Source: Otis tarda (Eukaryota > Chordata > Aves > Otidiformes > Otididae). From it: 64,000 bases of DNA. Below are positions 11,786 to 22,871 of the stretch, in pieces. The stretch lies in contig CM048553.1 in assembly GCA_026413225.1 (NCBI GenBank), forward strand, positions 20,026,501 through 20,090,500, given 5' to 3'. How positions within the stretch are numbered: the stretch's first letter is position 1; each line of letters starts with the position of its first letter. The notes beneath the pieces were generated by a model. The model was not told the DNA's origin, ran no database searches, and was given only the letters and a program-made list of their open reading frames with translations. A program made the position numbers and the translations under genes.

Positions 11786-13016
11786 TACAGAAATGAGGTA
11801 AGAACTGTGCAATGTTTAACTAAGAAACATATTGCAGAATTAACATGTTCTTCCAAATAAGTACACAGTGGAGGTCTAATTACAGCTGGGTCTTTTCCTC
11901 TAATAATTCCCACCCTAATATTGATTAGTGGTCATTACCCCCATTTAAACCATACTGCATAGACTCACGCCATGAAATCAGCTGCTGTTGGAAGCGCTGT
12001 AACACAAGTTCACCCGTTTCAACCACTGCTAAATTTTACTGGGAAATATTAACTCACTTTTTTTGGTAATTTATTAGTGAAAAGTGACCCAGGTAACACT
12101 CTGCCTGAGCTCTCTACAGTGGTATGAACACCTCTAGTAAAGGCAGAACAACAAGGCTGCTGGTGCAACACAGAATATTCCCGCTGCTAACAAGGACACG
12201 TCTAGTGCATGATCAGCTGTTTGCAGCCATTTCAATGAACGGAGGTAGCAACAGGCACTTGGTTCAGGCCAAACACTACACATACTTCTTCCAGTGTGGC
12301 CTTCTCATCTGGTAAGAAAACTTTGTCACTGGAACCAAACCGGTTCCTTTAAAAACCTCAGAACTCTAAAACCTACACCAAAATTAATAAACTTTGGATT
12401 ACATACTGTAAATTCTTACTCAGGAAAACTCCCCCTATATAACAACAGGAATTTAAAAGGACTAAAAAGTTCAGAAGTGGATTCCCTTAGAGTCAGGTTT
12501 CAAAACAGAACTGTGTAAAAAAGAAACAACAAACAGCAAGTCCAGGCTGCCATTACAAGCTTAGTCTAAAAGGAGATATTGCGACTGCAGCAGCAGATCA
12601 GACTGGCTAGGGTTGGGCTTCCTTGGTTTTTTGAACTACTGCTCTGAAACCAATGTAATGCATGACTGCCAACAGTTTATACCCTTTAAATTTATAAAAT
12701 TAGGATTGAATAGTCAAGTAGATGTTTTTCTGTCATTGAATTTGTACTTAGTACCATCACATGGACAAAATAATTCTGGTTTGCAGAGTTTTATCTACTT
12801 CACAGTCTGAAACATTTAAAAGTACATACATTTTAGTGCAACAAGAAAGCAAATCAAAGCCTACCAAAAATGGCCTTATGAAAATTATGAACCTTTTGCT
12901 GTGCAGTAAGAGTTCCTTGTTGCATTTCTTCAATCTGCAGAAAGGAAAACTGTAGTTTGCAGCCAGATGAAGTGCTATAACAGCAGGACATGCAGTTCTC
13001 AAGTATCATTCAAATG

Positions 13017-13061
13017 TCAACTCTTCTCTGACGCAACTGGTCCAGTTTTATCGTTGAGCCT
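13017..13061 (-). CDS. MLLT10: MLLT10 terminal coding exon
   Basis: Last coding exon: after acceptor 'tcttttacacag' (- strand) it reads RLNDKTGPVASEKS and TGA (13017-13019). Human AF10 ends ARLSDKTGPVAQEKS, so the exon is short but unmistakable. It opens in phase 0, matching the end of the upstream exon (QKVT). It is too short to be seen as an open frame by itself. The function of the tail is not known to me. Confidence 0.93.
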   Translation of the reverse strand, partial: RLNDKTGPVASEKS

Positions 13062-15255
13062 CTGTGTAAAAGAAAATACTTCTAAAAATCAGTTTATAAA
13101 ATACAGAGTTAAGTAAAATTAAATTCATACAAATCACAAAGCAGATGAGGTACATTTACTAGAGCTATCTAAGTAGTAACTTTTGCATTGTAAAGAATAA
13201 CCATGTATTGTAGAATCAAAAGTGGGAAAGAAAAATTAACAGAGTGGTCCCTATACTGAAGAAACCCATATGACAGTCACCGCAGCTAGCATCAGAAAAT
13301 GCCAATTTTGCTTCTGCTCTCATGCCAACCAGACTTGCTGTTCCTGGCTGTTGGGCTCTCCTTAGAACCTCATGATGGTCAAAACAAATGCCAGGTGACC
13401 TCTGCTATGTTCTACCCACTGAAGTGGGCTGAAACCCACCCTTCTCCGTCAGAACAGAAATACAGTTTCTATTTTGCCCCATCACAGTGATCTCTCATTC
13501 ATTCCTACACAGACATTTCCTGCAAGTATTGAACTGGCCTGAGCAAGAAGCATTCAGAAATGTTTGAAAACCTGTTCCAACCAGAAATGAGATTAAAACA
13601 TTCAAACTTTTGGCAAATAAGAGAATTTGTTTAAAATTCTTTTTCGATTAAAATAGTTCAACAATCCAATGCAATCTGTCTCAATTCTAATTTTTTTTTT
13701 TAAACAAAAAAAAAAACCCAAAAAGCTATTTCAAAATAAATTTCTAAGGGTTTTGTTTGAAAGATGTTCTGAGATTTCCCAGAACTGTTTACAGCTAACT
13801 GTTTCAAGAACAAAAACTAAAATTATAACAGCATATTTGTAAAATATCCTTGTGCTGCCCGGTCACGCTGCCCAAACCTAGTAGTAGTCATTTCAAAAAA
13901 ATTCAAAGTAAGGTCACATATAGAATAGTCCATTCTGATACAAACCAAATACAGGGTCTCCATTCCCTTCACTATTAATTTTTAGAAAATGAGGGGAGAT
14001 AAGTATTAAACATACTGGAACAAATTGTGAACATTTCTAAATGAACACAAGGCACTGAGCAAATGCCTGTGACAGAGCGCTTCTGCTCTGACAGCAGGTG
14101 ACTGGGAAAGAACACAACCTTACTGGAGTCCTGCGGTTTGCAGAACAGTTGCAACATCACAATGGACCAAACTGGGCAGTGACAAGGACCATGCACAAAG
14201 TTTGATAAAAGTAAACGCTCACATTTTTAATGGACAGAAGCAGTTTCCAGGAAAACTGTCTTGAAAATTCATCATTTCTGTTTTGGTTTTCACCTTATGT
14301 TTGGGAAGCACCACAAAAACCCTGCTGCCTGAGTCGTTCTCCACCACTCTGCCCCAAAAGTAGCTGGAGGCTTTGGGGGTGGGGAGTGGAGAGGGGACCG
14401 ATATCTAGCCCTAAACTCTGCATGTCTGCTATTGCAGACAAACTTCCCTTTTTTTCACTAGCACTGCCACTTGATGTCTTCTCCAAGGAATACTGGAAAT
14501 TTGTCTTCCTGGTCTACTCCTCCTTCATTTTTACAAGTTCCACATGCTCCTTCCCTTCATCCTCTCTTCTCTTAACTGTATGACCCTTAGAGAACAAAGC
14601 CTATTCTCCGACTCCTTGAAGAAAGAATTCCTCTTGGGGATGGAGGATGGGCTGAAGACAATGGAACATCTTTGCCAGAAAAATGTGTTTTGTTTCCTTA
14701 TCTGTCTGGGAAAGGTTTTATTACTCTATCAAGCAAAGGAGCTGCTCAGCCTCCCAGTGTACAAGATACAGAACCAGGATACACAGAGCCCATTCTCCTC
14801 ATGGATATTTCACCTTCCCAGCAAGGGGCTGGCTCCTCATCTCTCAAGTCATCAACTGATCTCTGCAGCTCCACAGTGCTCAGGGCTGGCCAGGACAAAC
14901 TCTCCAAGTAAGGCGATAAAAGGAATCATCTACAAAATAGTGGGCACAGAGCTGGGGAAGAAGGTGGGGTGAGGAGGACTAGGGCTGCAGCTGGAATTAC
15001 AAGAGGAAGGCAAGGGTCACTGGATCGGTGTCCTGAGCCAGGGAAGCAGGAGCGTGCAGCAGACAAGTTAGGTATAAGTTACTACAAGTTCACAGAGTTC
15101 TGAACCTCATTAAGGACAGCCAAAGACTCAAAAAAATAAAATAAAGAAAAAATCCACCATCCTTATGTTGTAAATACAGGCACATACCTTGCTTCTTATC
15201 TTTTAGTTACCTCATGGAGGTACTGCATTGAAAACGAGGTGAGAAATATACTTAC
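13062..15255 (-). other. MLLT10: MLLT10 last intron, 2194 bp
   Basis: Intron between the last two coding exons. It contains several chance open frames of up to about 140 codons on the + strand (14230-14972) without recognisable similarity, an A/T low-complexity patch at 13690-13720, and nothing else that I can name. Confidence 0.85.
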
Positions 15256-15468
15256 TGTCACCTTCTGAGCTGCGTTATCTCCATGAATCGTAAGGAATGG
15301 GTTAGTAGTAGCTGCATTAAGCGGTGAGGCCTGTGTGCCTGAAAGTAAATTGTTTATGGGTATCTGTGCTCCTCCAGTAATCTGCAGTTGCTGTACTTCA
15401 GACTGATGGTGTTGGTGGTGGTGATGTTGTTGCTGTACTAATTGATACAAAAGGGCTTGATGTTGCTC
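15256..15468 (-). CDS. MLLT10: MLLT10 coding exon: Gln/His-rich tail
   Basis: A 213-nt exon (71 codons, phase 0 at both ends) between a strong polypyrimidine tract plus 'attactgaag' and donor 'gtaagt'. It begins EQHQALLYQLVQQQHHHHQ, continues with further His/Gln, then IPINNLLSGTQASPLNAAT and NPFLTIHGDNAAQKVT. Human AF10 has the same order with a slightly different His/Gln count, a length-variable part. If the donor is skipped the frame runs on for 19 codons (VSIFLTSFSMQYLHEVTKR) to a stop, giving an alternative C-terminus. The IPINNLL and NPFLTIHGDN blocks are the most conserved parts. Confidence 0.96.
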
Positions 15469-16100
15469 CTTCAGTAATATGAGGAGAGAGAGGAGGAGGA
15501 AAAAAAAAAATAAAGAATTAGTTACTGAAAAATAGTTCCTCCCTGGGTTCTTTCTTACTCAAATCTTCAGTCAGTGCAACCCTTCACCTAATTCCAGCTA
15601 ATTTCAGTTACACTAATGAAGTTCCACAAGACTGCGGGAAAGGGAAGAGAGTGCTTATAAAATTTCCTGAAATCGGTAGCTCAGCACAAGTTCAGCTAAG
15701 CTTGCTAGCTTGGTCAGGCCTCTTAGAAGATGACACCCAAAACCTTTTGCTGGAGTCCTAGTGGAATCAGAGAATAGCTTAGGATATTGTTAGCACCCGC
15801 ACAAGGTCCCAAACTCTGCTGCCTGCAGCTGATGCTGAGAAAGACAAGCCACCATGTCCACATGGGACAAAATGGGACTGAAAGCAATACGGAATGATTT
15901 TTCTAGCATTACACACAGCCCAATAATATCATGTACTTTAGCATGACTATCATCCAAAAAGGTTGAAGCAACTGAAAAACTAAAAGATTCTCAAAAACTG
16001 TAGTATGAATTTAAACACATTTCTAGTATTTGTACTAGACTGAGGAGTTTATGCATGCCTTAGAATAGAAGAATAAATCATAACTAACTGGAAAACTTAC
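15469..16100 (-). other. MLLT10: MLLT10 intron, 632 bp
   Basis: Ordinary intron with GT-AG ends. Next to the 3' splice site (15480-15520 on +) lies a long purine tract which on the - strand is the polypyrimidine tract of the following exon. Confidence 0.88.
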
Positions 16101-16203
16101 TGATGTGAGTTGCTGGGTGCTTAGTAATTGCTGAAATTGCTGGTGCTGTTGATGGAGAAGAAGTTGTCTCTGTTGGTCAGGAAGTAATCCTAGTCCCGAG
16201 GCA
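16101..16203 (-). CDS. MLLT10: MLLT10 coding exon: glutamine-rich segment
   Basis: A 103-nt exon between 'accccacag' and 'gtaagt' on the - strand. One base completes the serine begun upstream, then 34 codons read ASGLGLLPDQQRQLLLHQQH, QQFQQLLSTQQLTS. Human: SGLGLLSDQQRQILIHQQQFQ. About one third of the residues are glutamine, the Q-rich low-complexity part of AF10 that is typical of transcription cofactors. Ends in phase 0. Confidence 0.95.
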
Positions 16204-18852
16204 CTGTGGGGTTGACAGGGTAATACTGTAGTTTACATGTAAGTATGGAAACTTTTTACTTCAGCTTTCCATTGAAACAAGGAAAATATGTATATAAATA
16301 GAGAGTTCCTATTCAGCAGTTTTATTACATACTGGCAAATATTAAATTGTTTGTCCAGTTGCATTTTTTGATTCATACCTAGACATTACCACCGCCTCCA
16401 GTCTCATTTACACTGAGCAACAGCAACATCTTGCCTGTAACGTTAAGTCTACTACGTGCACATTATTTTAAACTCAGACAATAATTCCATTTCTACATTT
16501 TTTTCAAATACTTATACAGAAAGGTCAGATTTTGTAATGTAAGACAGCTCTTGCCAACCTTTAATACTTAGTTAACTAGCACGCACTTTGCCTTGGTTTT
16601 CTTCCAATTCCCATCTCTTGCTGTATTCAGATCCATCACTACTGCCTATCCCTTGTCTGTCATTTAGCAAACACATTCAGCCTTGAAGTGGGCCAACTGA
16701 TTTGCCACGGAATGAAGCAGGCTGCCTCTCACTGGCCTACTGCTCCCAGTCCATATTTTCATGCCTACGTAACATTTTCGGCAGCTATTTAGGAAACTGC
16801 ACAGGGAACTGATCCAGCTGACAACTGGTCTGGAAATAAAGGCTTTCTTCAGCTATGCCAGCTCACTGCAAGATCAACAGCATGAGCAAGGGTGGTTTTG
16901 GAAGAGAAGGCCAGGAAGACAGCTGGATTTACTCTTTCAGTGCCAGTGTTAGCTTTTACTATTTAAAACACTCGCTGAATTATTAAGGTGTAGTTTCACG
17001 ATCAGTTTAGCCTGCTCTTGAAAGGTTAAGTATTTCCCTTTCAGCTCTACATTTCTGTCCCCTCCCCTTGCACTACCTCTTCCACAATGAGCTGCATCTC
17101 CTGGGAATGGAGCTGAAACCTAAGCCAATACAGAACAGACTGAAAGATTATCTGTTAATGTAGATGAGGTTACTGTGTGAATGCACAAGCACTGGTACCA
17201 GCAACAAGGTGTGCGTAAGATGACCACAGGACGACAGGATTGCTGGTTGTGATTGGTAGTAAGAAATTAAATTACCTTAAATCAGTAACAAATCCGCACA
17301 GTTAGGCTGCAGCCATTTAGCTCTTCAGGACACAATATTTATCTTGCCTTTCTACAGTCACTAGCATAGTGTAGCCCAGCTCCGTCATCACGTTGACATT
17401 TACTTTGTATTGACCAGCCAGTAGGAAAATACCCGTAGCATCACCATTCTCTATTGCTGGGACAGGGCAGGCAACACAAACTTTGTTTCATGCTTCATCG
17501 GATGGCCTCAGTGCTAAGGGAAACACGTGCTGGGCTACACTTATTATTTCCCATCGTCTACTTCACAACATCCATTACTATCATTTCTACCACTCTCCTG
17601 GTTCTCAAACCTCTTGCCAATGGTCTTTTTCCCTAGCCAAGTCATCAATTCTACTGACCTTGTCCCGGACAAGCCATTTTGCCTCTGATCATTCTTGCTG
17701 TACTGTTTTTTCTCTTGCATTATATCCTTTTCTGAAACTGCATCATCAGAACTGCACATAATATTCCGGATGCACATACAACAGAGATTTAACGTGACAG
17801 AACACAAAATGGGTAACACCATTCTATTTATTCCCCAATAACTGCTAGCAATGCTTGTTTGATTGTTGATGACAGCAGAGATTACATTCACCTATCCTAG
17901 GAAACTCTTAAGATTTTCCTCCTGAGCTACAACAGGAAAACTCAGGCCTAACATAAGCTAGAGCTGTGCACATGTTTGACTTTCAAATTATGACAGTTAT
18001 TGATTAACTGAAATTCCTTCAAACAGCTTTAAATTCAGTTGTATCAAAAATATTTGTAACAATTGCAAAAAAACAAGTGCCTTCAGTTTGACCAATATTA
18101 CCATTATTTCCTTCTTCTCTTTTTACTTCACTTTTTCTGTATTCTTCTATACTGGAATATATCTTCTTCACTGTTCTTTCATTCTTTTATCCCATTTTCC
18201 CTATATCATGTTTTACCTTTGCACTTCTTTTTTTCTGCTGTTGTTCTCCCTTCTCTTTATCCACTGTTTTCCTCTCTTGCTCTACCTTGTCACTTGAAAG
18301 AAAATAACCTCAGCCAGTAGCTGAGATCTAAGAATCTAGAAACAAAACCCAACTGCAAGAGACAAAACACTGCAGCTCCTGAGCTTCCCCAAAGAGGCAG
18401 TTCACTGGATTTCACCAGAGCTTTCTCTAAACCACATCAGCTTGGAATATAAATTTAATCCTTTTTAGCTTCTCATTAAAAGGCATATGATCAGTCTGAA
18501 ATTTTCCATCCTACAGTCTTCTCTCGTTGTGAGAATGTAAAGAAACAATCCTATCTTTTTCCACAAATCACTTGATCTCCTGGTTGCTAGCAATCTGTAT
18601 TAAGCCACCTTTTTCCCAGAAAAGGATCGAGTATTTTTCTCTGCCAAATGAATGGAGGCTCTTTTACCTACAATTTGAAACTCTCTCAAACAGCAGTGTG
18701 CAGATCAGTGTTTTCTCACCTTCCTATGTCCCACAGTTGAAGAGTTCATGTGAATAAGGACAATGTGCATTAAGAAGTCTTCACATACTGGTGAATAATC
18801 CAGATTTTTTTCACATGAAACTGTCCCAACTGATTCTGAAGTTTGGGAAGTT

Positions 18853-18878
18853 TTCCTGTAAGTAGCAACTTACAGGAA
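18853..18878. repeat. short perfect inverted repeat
   Basis: Arms TTCCTGTAAGT and ACTTACAGGAA (11 bp, no mismatch) around the loop AGCA. In the MLLT10 pre-mRNA it would fold into a small hairpin; each arm also contains a GTAAGT-like or its complementary sequence. No function can be assigned; it may be chance. Confidence 0.6.
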
Positions 18879-20958
18879 CATCTGGGAAGTCTTTTAATTA
18901 TAGAAAAATACCCAAAAAAGTCAGAAAGTAGGGCTGAGTTCTCATGTGACTTTCCATTACCTTGGGAATACTGATTTAAGCCAACTCCAAACTTGATCAC
19001 CACCACGCGATCTAACCAGGCTCCGCGAGCTCGCAATAGCATGGCAGCAAAGCCCCACGCCTGCCCATGCTTGTTACCGTTTAGCCCTCCCACTTACAGA
19101 GTTCAAAGAGTAGTGAGGAATCTGACATTAAACAGTCAACTAGTTGCCTCTGAAACAGCATGGAACTCAAGAGCGGAAGGATCATATGATGTCCCTTTTT
19201 TTTCTTCCCCTCTCCCCTTTATTCAAAGTCATCCCAGAGCCTCTCCACAACATAAGAGTTGGAACAGTTCCAGTAACAGAAAAGTTTTTTCATATTTTTC
19301 ACTGAAGCATTTGTAATGAAAGAAACAGGAATGAGCAATATATGTGTCATTGCTAAAATCATATTTGCACCAATCAGCACTAGTGCTTGCTCGACCTGAA
19401 ATTTTTTCCTCTAAATGTACAATTAGAAATATTTAAAACTCACAGAAAATTGGAGCAATTATGAAACATCTCAAAAGGAAGGGGGCCCAGCAGATCATCT
19501 CAGTGAGCTCAATAAAGCAGAGAATTGTGTGAAAAGTGTACTTTTAAAATTAATATCAATTTTAAATTTAAAATTGAAACTAATTTTAAATTAGTATTAC
19601 TGAGGGAGCAGTGCAGAAGAAGATCATGCAAGAATAGAATTAGAAAATTGAAATGCCGGTAGAGTTGTACATCATAAGCTTGTTGTAGCAGAAAATAGGG
19701 AATCACTGAAGTATTCCAGACTATGCTAAAAGTTAGAATGAGAGCTAATGAACAGGATACTAGTTGCACTATTCTGCATGAACTGGTGTAGTCTACTACT
19801 AGGCTATGCACTCAAGAGCGGTTAAGATGGATATTAAAGAAAAGATACAAAGAACTTCTGCAATATAAAGGGTTAGAAATAAATAATCTGTGTATTAACA
19901 AATCATATGAGAAAACAGCAGCATGACTGGTATATTTTTTCATTACCTGAAAGTGTTAAGCATATACAACTGGTTAATATTACTGATTTTGTCTAGTATT
20001 TCTCATTCCTCCTCACACTTTTGGGGAGAGTAACACAAAATTCTTGTGTTTTCAGCAGACCTCTGATACTCAATAAAGAAGATAACTTTTCATTAACGAA
20101 ACGTCTTTTGTTTAATGTATGAGATGTTATGTTCATATATGATATAAACTATGAAAAATATAACTTCCTCAGTAAAATTATAATACCACCTCAAAACAAC
20201 AGGATACACTTGGCAGTATCAAGTTTTATGAGCCTATTGAAGCAACACCACACAACGATACTGTACACAAACATTCAGGAGCTGCCAAATGAACAGCGAG
20301 GAAAGAAACTGGAAAAAGAAGCTACATAACCAGGGATCTCGTGCATCATTCCAATCACATGTGCCTTTTTTGGTGTGTAATCCACCACAATCTCCAGAAA
20401 TAAACTCTACTTAAAGACAAGTAATCCACTCCCTATTTGCAGGTATTTCTTTCTACACAGAACCGCAGGTCTCCTTTCGAAGCGAAGGACAATGCTAAGG
20501 AGTAGGGGGAAGGGGAGCAGAGAGAATGAGTTAGGCCAGGCTCTGCTCTATCCCAAAATACTTCCAGACCAAGCAGTTCATTCCCCTTCCTGGAAAGCAG
20601 CCATCTCCTTTTGTTACCTATTTGCCTTGCAGCTCAAGCAGCAGCAGTTTATGCTACTGAAGATACCCGGGTTTTGGGAAGGGCTGTTACAAATACTCAA
20701 ACATTGATCTTTCTATGCATTTAAAAAAATCCTTAGGAACATCACTTAAAAAAATAATTTTGTTGTCTTTGGAGTCACAGATGCAGAGAACTCAAACCAC
20801 CATGCAACTGTATCACTACTACTCTGGTTAGTTATGCCTATGACATCTTTAATTACACGACCATATACTGCAACAAATGGTAGCTTTTCCAGTGCTACTT
20901 TAATTACTTTAATCACGGAAGAACAATCAGTAGGACAAATAATATTGTTTTCTGAACC

Positions 20959-20994
<36 letters not shown>
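20959..20994. repeat. (AAAAG)n microsatellite
   Basis: Run of 13 A followed by three to four AAAAG units. It is read as a (CTTTT)n tract in the MLLT10 transcript. Confidence 0.9.
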
Positions 20995-20995
<1 letters not shown>

Positions 20996-21295
20996 GCTGA
21001 AGCACATTTACATATTTACATTTGTTTGGGAACGTGACTTGATTAAAAAACGGGAATAAAGGGACACTAGGATTCCCAAAAGCTAAACAGAAAACATCTC
21101 TTCTGTTTGAATTCAACTATTCGTGCTTCCATTAAATGCCTTCTGACTTTCATTCACAGATCAGGAGCAGAGCCTAGTTTGACAACTACAGCCTAAGGAA
21201 AAACTGTACCTTTTGAATAAGAGAGTTAAAAACATACAGCTAAACTGAAGCACAGCAGCCACTATCAGGGAAAACAAAAATCAGCAAATTCTTAC

Positions 21296-21657
21296 CTGTT
21301 ATTTAAGGTGGTTGGTAGAGGATGCGTTGCATTGGGTGGCACAGTCGCATGAGTGAGAGGAGAAGGGTTCTGCGATATTGTCGCCGGGGTCTGAATTACC
21401 CCATTTAAAGCCCCTACAATTCCATTGATTGCCAGCTGGCTGGCTGGCAGTGCTCCAATTATTCCACCCACACCAGGCACTGTAGGAATGGTGGAGGTTA
21501 CAGTCTGCATACCACTAGCTAGTGCCCCCACTGTCACACCATTGACCTGTTGAACTCCTGTGACTCCTGAGCCTTGCTGAGCTGGACTCTGCCCAGCAGG
21601 TGGTGGAGTGGAAAGAGCTGATGAACTGCTGGTGCTTTGTCCGCTGGAGGTTATCTC
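21296..21657 (-). CDS. MLLT10: MLLT10 coding exon: Ser/Pro/Gly-rich region
   Basis: The largest MLLT10 exon in the window, 362 nt (120 codons plus two bases of a split serine), between 'tttttacaccag' and donor 'gtaaga'. It begins EITSSGQSTSSSSALSTPPP, passes through VQQVNGVTVGALASGMQ, then VGGIIGALPASQLAINGIV and GALNGVIQTPATISQ, and ends VPPNATHPLPTTLNN. Human AF10 aligns through its whole length with scattered changes. It is a disordered low-complexity region with two GALNG/GALP-type hydrophobic patches. The true coding start of the exon is the acceptor; the frame upstream of it is intronic. Confidence 0.97.
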
Positions 21658-21782
21658 CTGGTGTAAAAACAAACAACAAAACCCCCTCAGCTGCATAAAA
21701 TTCCACCTAACAGCACAATGCAAGGACTATGATGAGTTAACTTGTAACAAGTTTAAGTTTAGAAGAAACAAATAAAAATTAC

Positions 21783-21871
21783 CTGATTTAATACAGGAAG
21801 AGAATTGTCCGGTAAAAAACTGTTTCCCAGATGAGGGCTTTTACTGCTGTTCAAGGAATCGGTGCTAGGTG
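21783..21871 (-). CDS. MLLT10: MLLT10 coding exon after the leucine zipper
   Basis: An 89-nt exon between 'attactttag' and donor 'gtaatt'. Two bases complete an alanine, then 29 codons: PSTDSLNSSKSPHLGNSFLP, DNSLPVLNQ. Human has TTDSLNSSKSPHIGNSFLPDNSLPVLNQ, nearly identical. Only 125 bp of intron separate it from the next exon (21658-21782), the shortest intron in the window. Confidence 0.96.
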
Positions 21872-22281
21872 CTAAAGTAATTATTTCAAAAAACACACAG
21901 TGGTTAAATTTCTGTAACATGTAACAAGATTCAGAATAATTATTTCAAAATAATGTCAAAGGTAAATATAGAAAATATAAAGTCAACATTAAAATCATAG
22001 CTGAAAAGTAAAATATTAACTAAATAATTGGTGAATCAATAGATTCAAACAGATGTGCTCCACAGTGAAGTAAAAAAGAAACCGCACTGAAACAAGTAGT
22101 AATGGTTTGTATAAATCTTCCAATTGACTTTTAGACATTTAAATACACCAGCAAATACTTATGTCTGTATTCATCTTACATGTACATGCATCTCCCATCA
22201 ATGGCATATGTGGATGAAATAGATATTTCATATAAATAAACAAATGTTCAAATTACTTCGACACTTTAATGCTCTACTTAC
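21872..22281 (-). other. MLLT10: MLLT10 intron, 410 bp
   Basis: AT-rich intron with GT-AG ends, no other feature seen. Confidence 0.88.
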
Positions 22282-22470
22282 CTGCTTGCACTGGAAAGGC
22301 ATGTACTTGATGGGAAGGACTAGGATTTGAAGTTATTGTTGGAAAGGGCACCGAAAGCTGTGCATTGAGTAGCTGAAGCCGCTCCTTCTTAGCGGTCAGG
22401 TTCTTTATCTGTTCTTCTAACCGCCTATTTTCAACCTGAAGTTGGTGTAATGATTTAAGCATTCCTAAAA
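22282..22470 (-). CDS. MLLT10: MLLT10 coding exon: leucine zipper (DOT1L-binding)
   Basis: A 189-nt exon between 'ttttgccttag' and donor 'gtaagt'. The two first bases complete the isoleucine of SDI, then LGMLKSLHQLQVENRRLEEQ and IKNLTAKKERLQLLNAQL form a coiled coil with leucines at heptad spacing, followed by SVPFPTITSNPSPSHQVHAF. This is the LZ half of the OM-LZ module that contacts the coiled coils of DOT1L and is required for H3K79 methylation and for leukaemic fusion activity in mammals. The coiled coil is identical to human as far as I can recall; changes start only after it (TSNPS for TANPS). The frame upstream of the acceptor has no AF10 similarity. Confidence 0.97.
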
Positions 22471-22857
22471 CTAAGGCAAAAATGCAGATGTTATCTTTCA
22501 CAACCACATTAAAAGAATACAAAACACCTTCATTTTTTTTTAATTTCTGTATTACAATTTAAGACTAGCATTAAGTCAAATGTGAACATAGGAATAAAGT
22601 TATTACTGAGAGATACATTACAGAAATTTGACTTTAAGTGGAAAGGTTTAAGATCAATTTTGTGTAATTTGAAGTGCAGAAAAAAGTACGTAGCATGTGA
22701 TAGTAAATTTGCAATATATCTACACCCTGGCTTAAATAGAGATAAAGTCATGTCATTAGGGCTGACATTCATTTTAAGCAAACAGCAGTACATGATAACT
22801 TATCCCCAAACCAGAATATAAGAATAGTATTGTTTTAGTAGCACTGGTTAATGCATT

Positions 22858-22871
22858 GGGGGGGGGGGGGG
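22858..22871. repeat. G14 homopolymer
   Basis: Fourteen consecutive G on + (C14 in the MLLT10 transcript), an unusual run in an otherwise AT-rich intron. Its length may be assembly- or polymorphism-sensitive. Confidence 0.9.

Larger units (their letters stand above)
11431..13016 (-). other. MLLT10: MLLT10 3' UTR
   Basis: AT-rich region from the stop codon to the proposed poly(A) site. Reading on the - strand there are three AATAAA hexamers (at 12070-12075, 11780-11785 and 11456-11461), so shorter 3' UTRs of about 0.95 and 1.25 kb are also possible. Small open frames in both directions here are chance. The extent is inferred from signals, not from transcript data. Confidence 0.6.
16204..21295 (-). 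other. MLLT10: MLLT10 intron, 5.1 kb
   Basis: Large intron. Items seen: a pyrimidine-rich stretch on + (about 18100-18295), an 11-bp perfect inverted repeat with a 4-nt loop (18853-18878), a cluster of AT palindromes (19556-19595), and an (AAAAG)n microsatellite (20959-20994). No further exon was recognised; open frames at 17454-17891 and 18993-19316 have no similarity that I can name. Confidence 0.8.

Noticed and set aside
14230-14972. Overlapping open frames of 117 and 142 codons on + in the last MLLT10 intron
   Set aside because: They lie antisense within an intron, overlap each other in different frames and have no recognisable domain.
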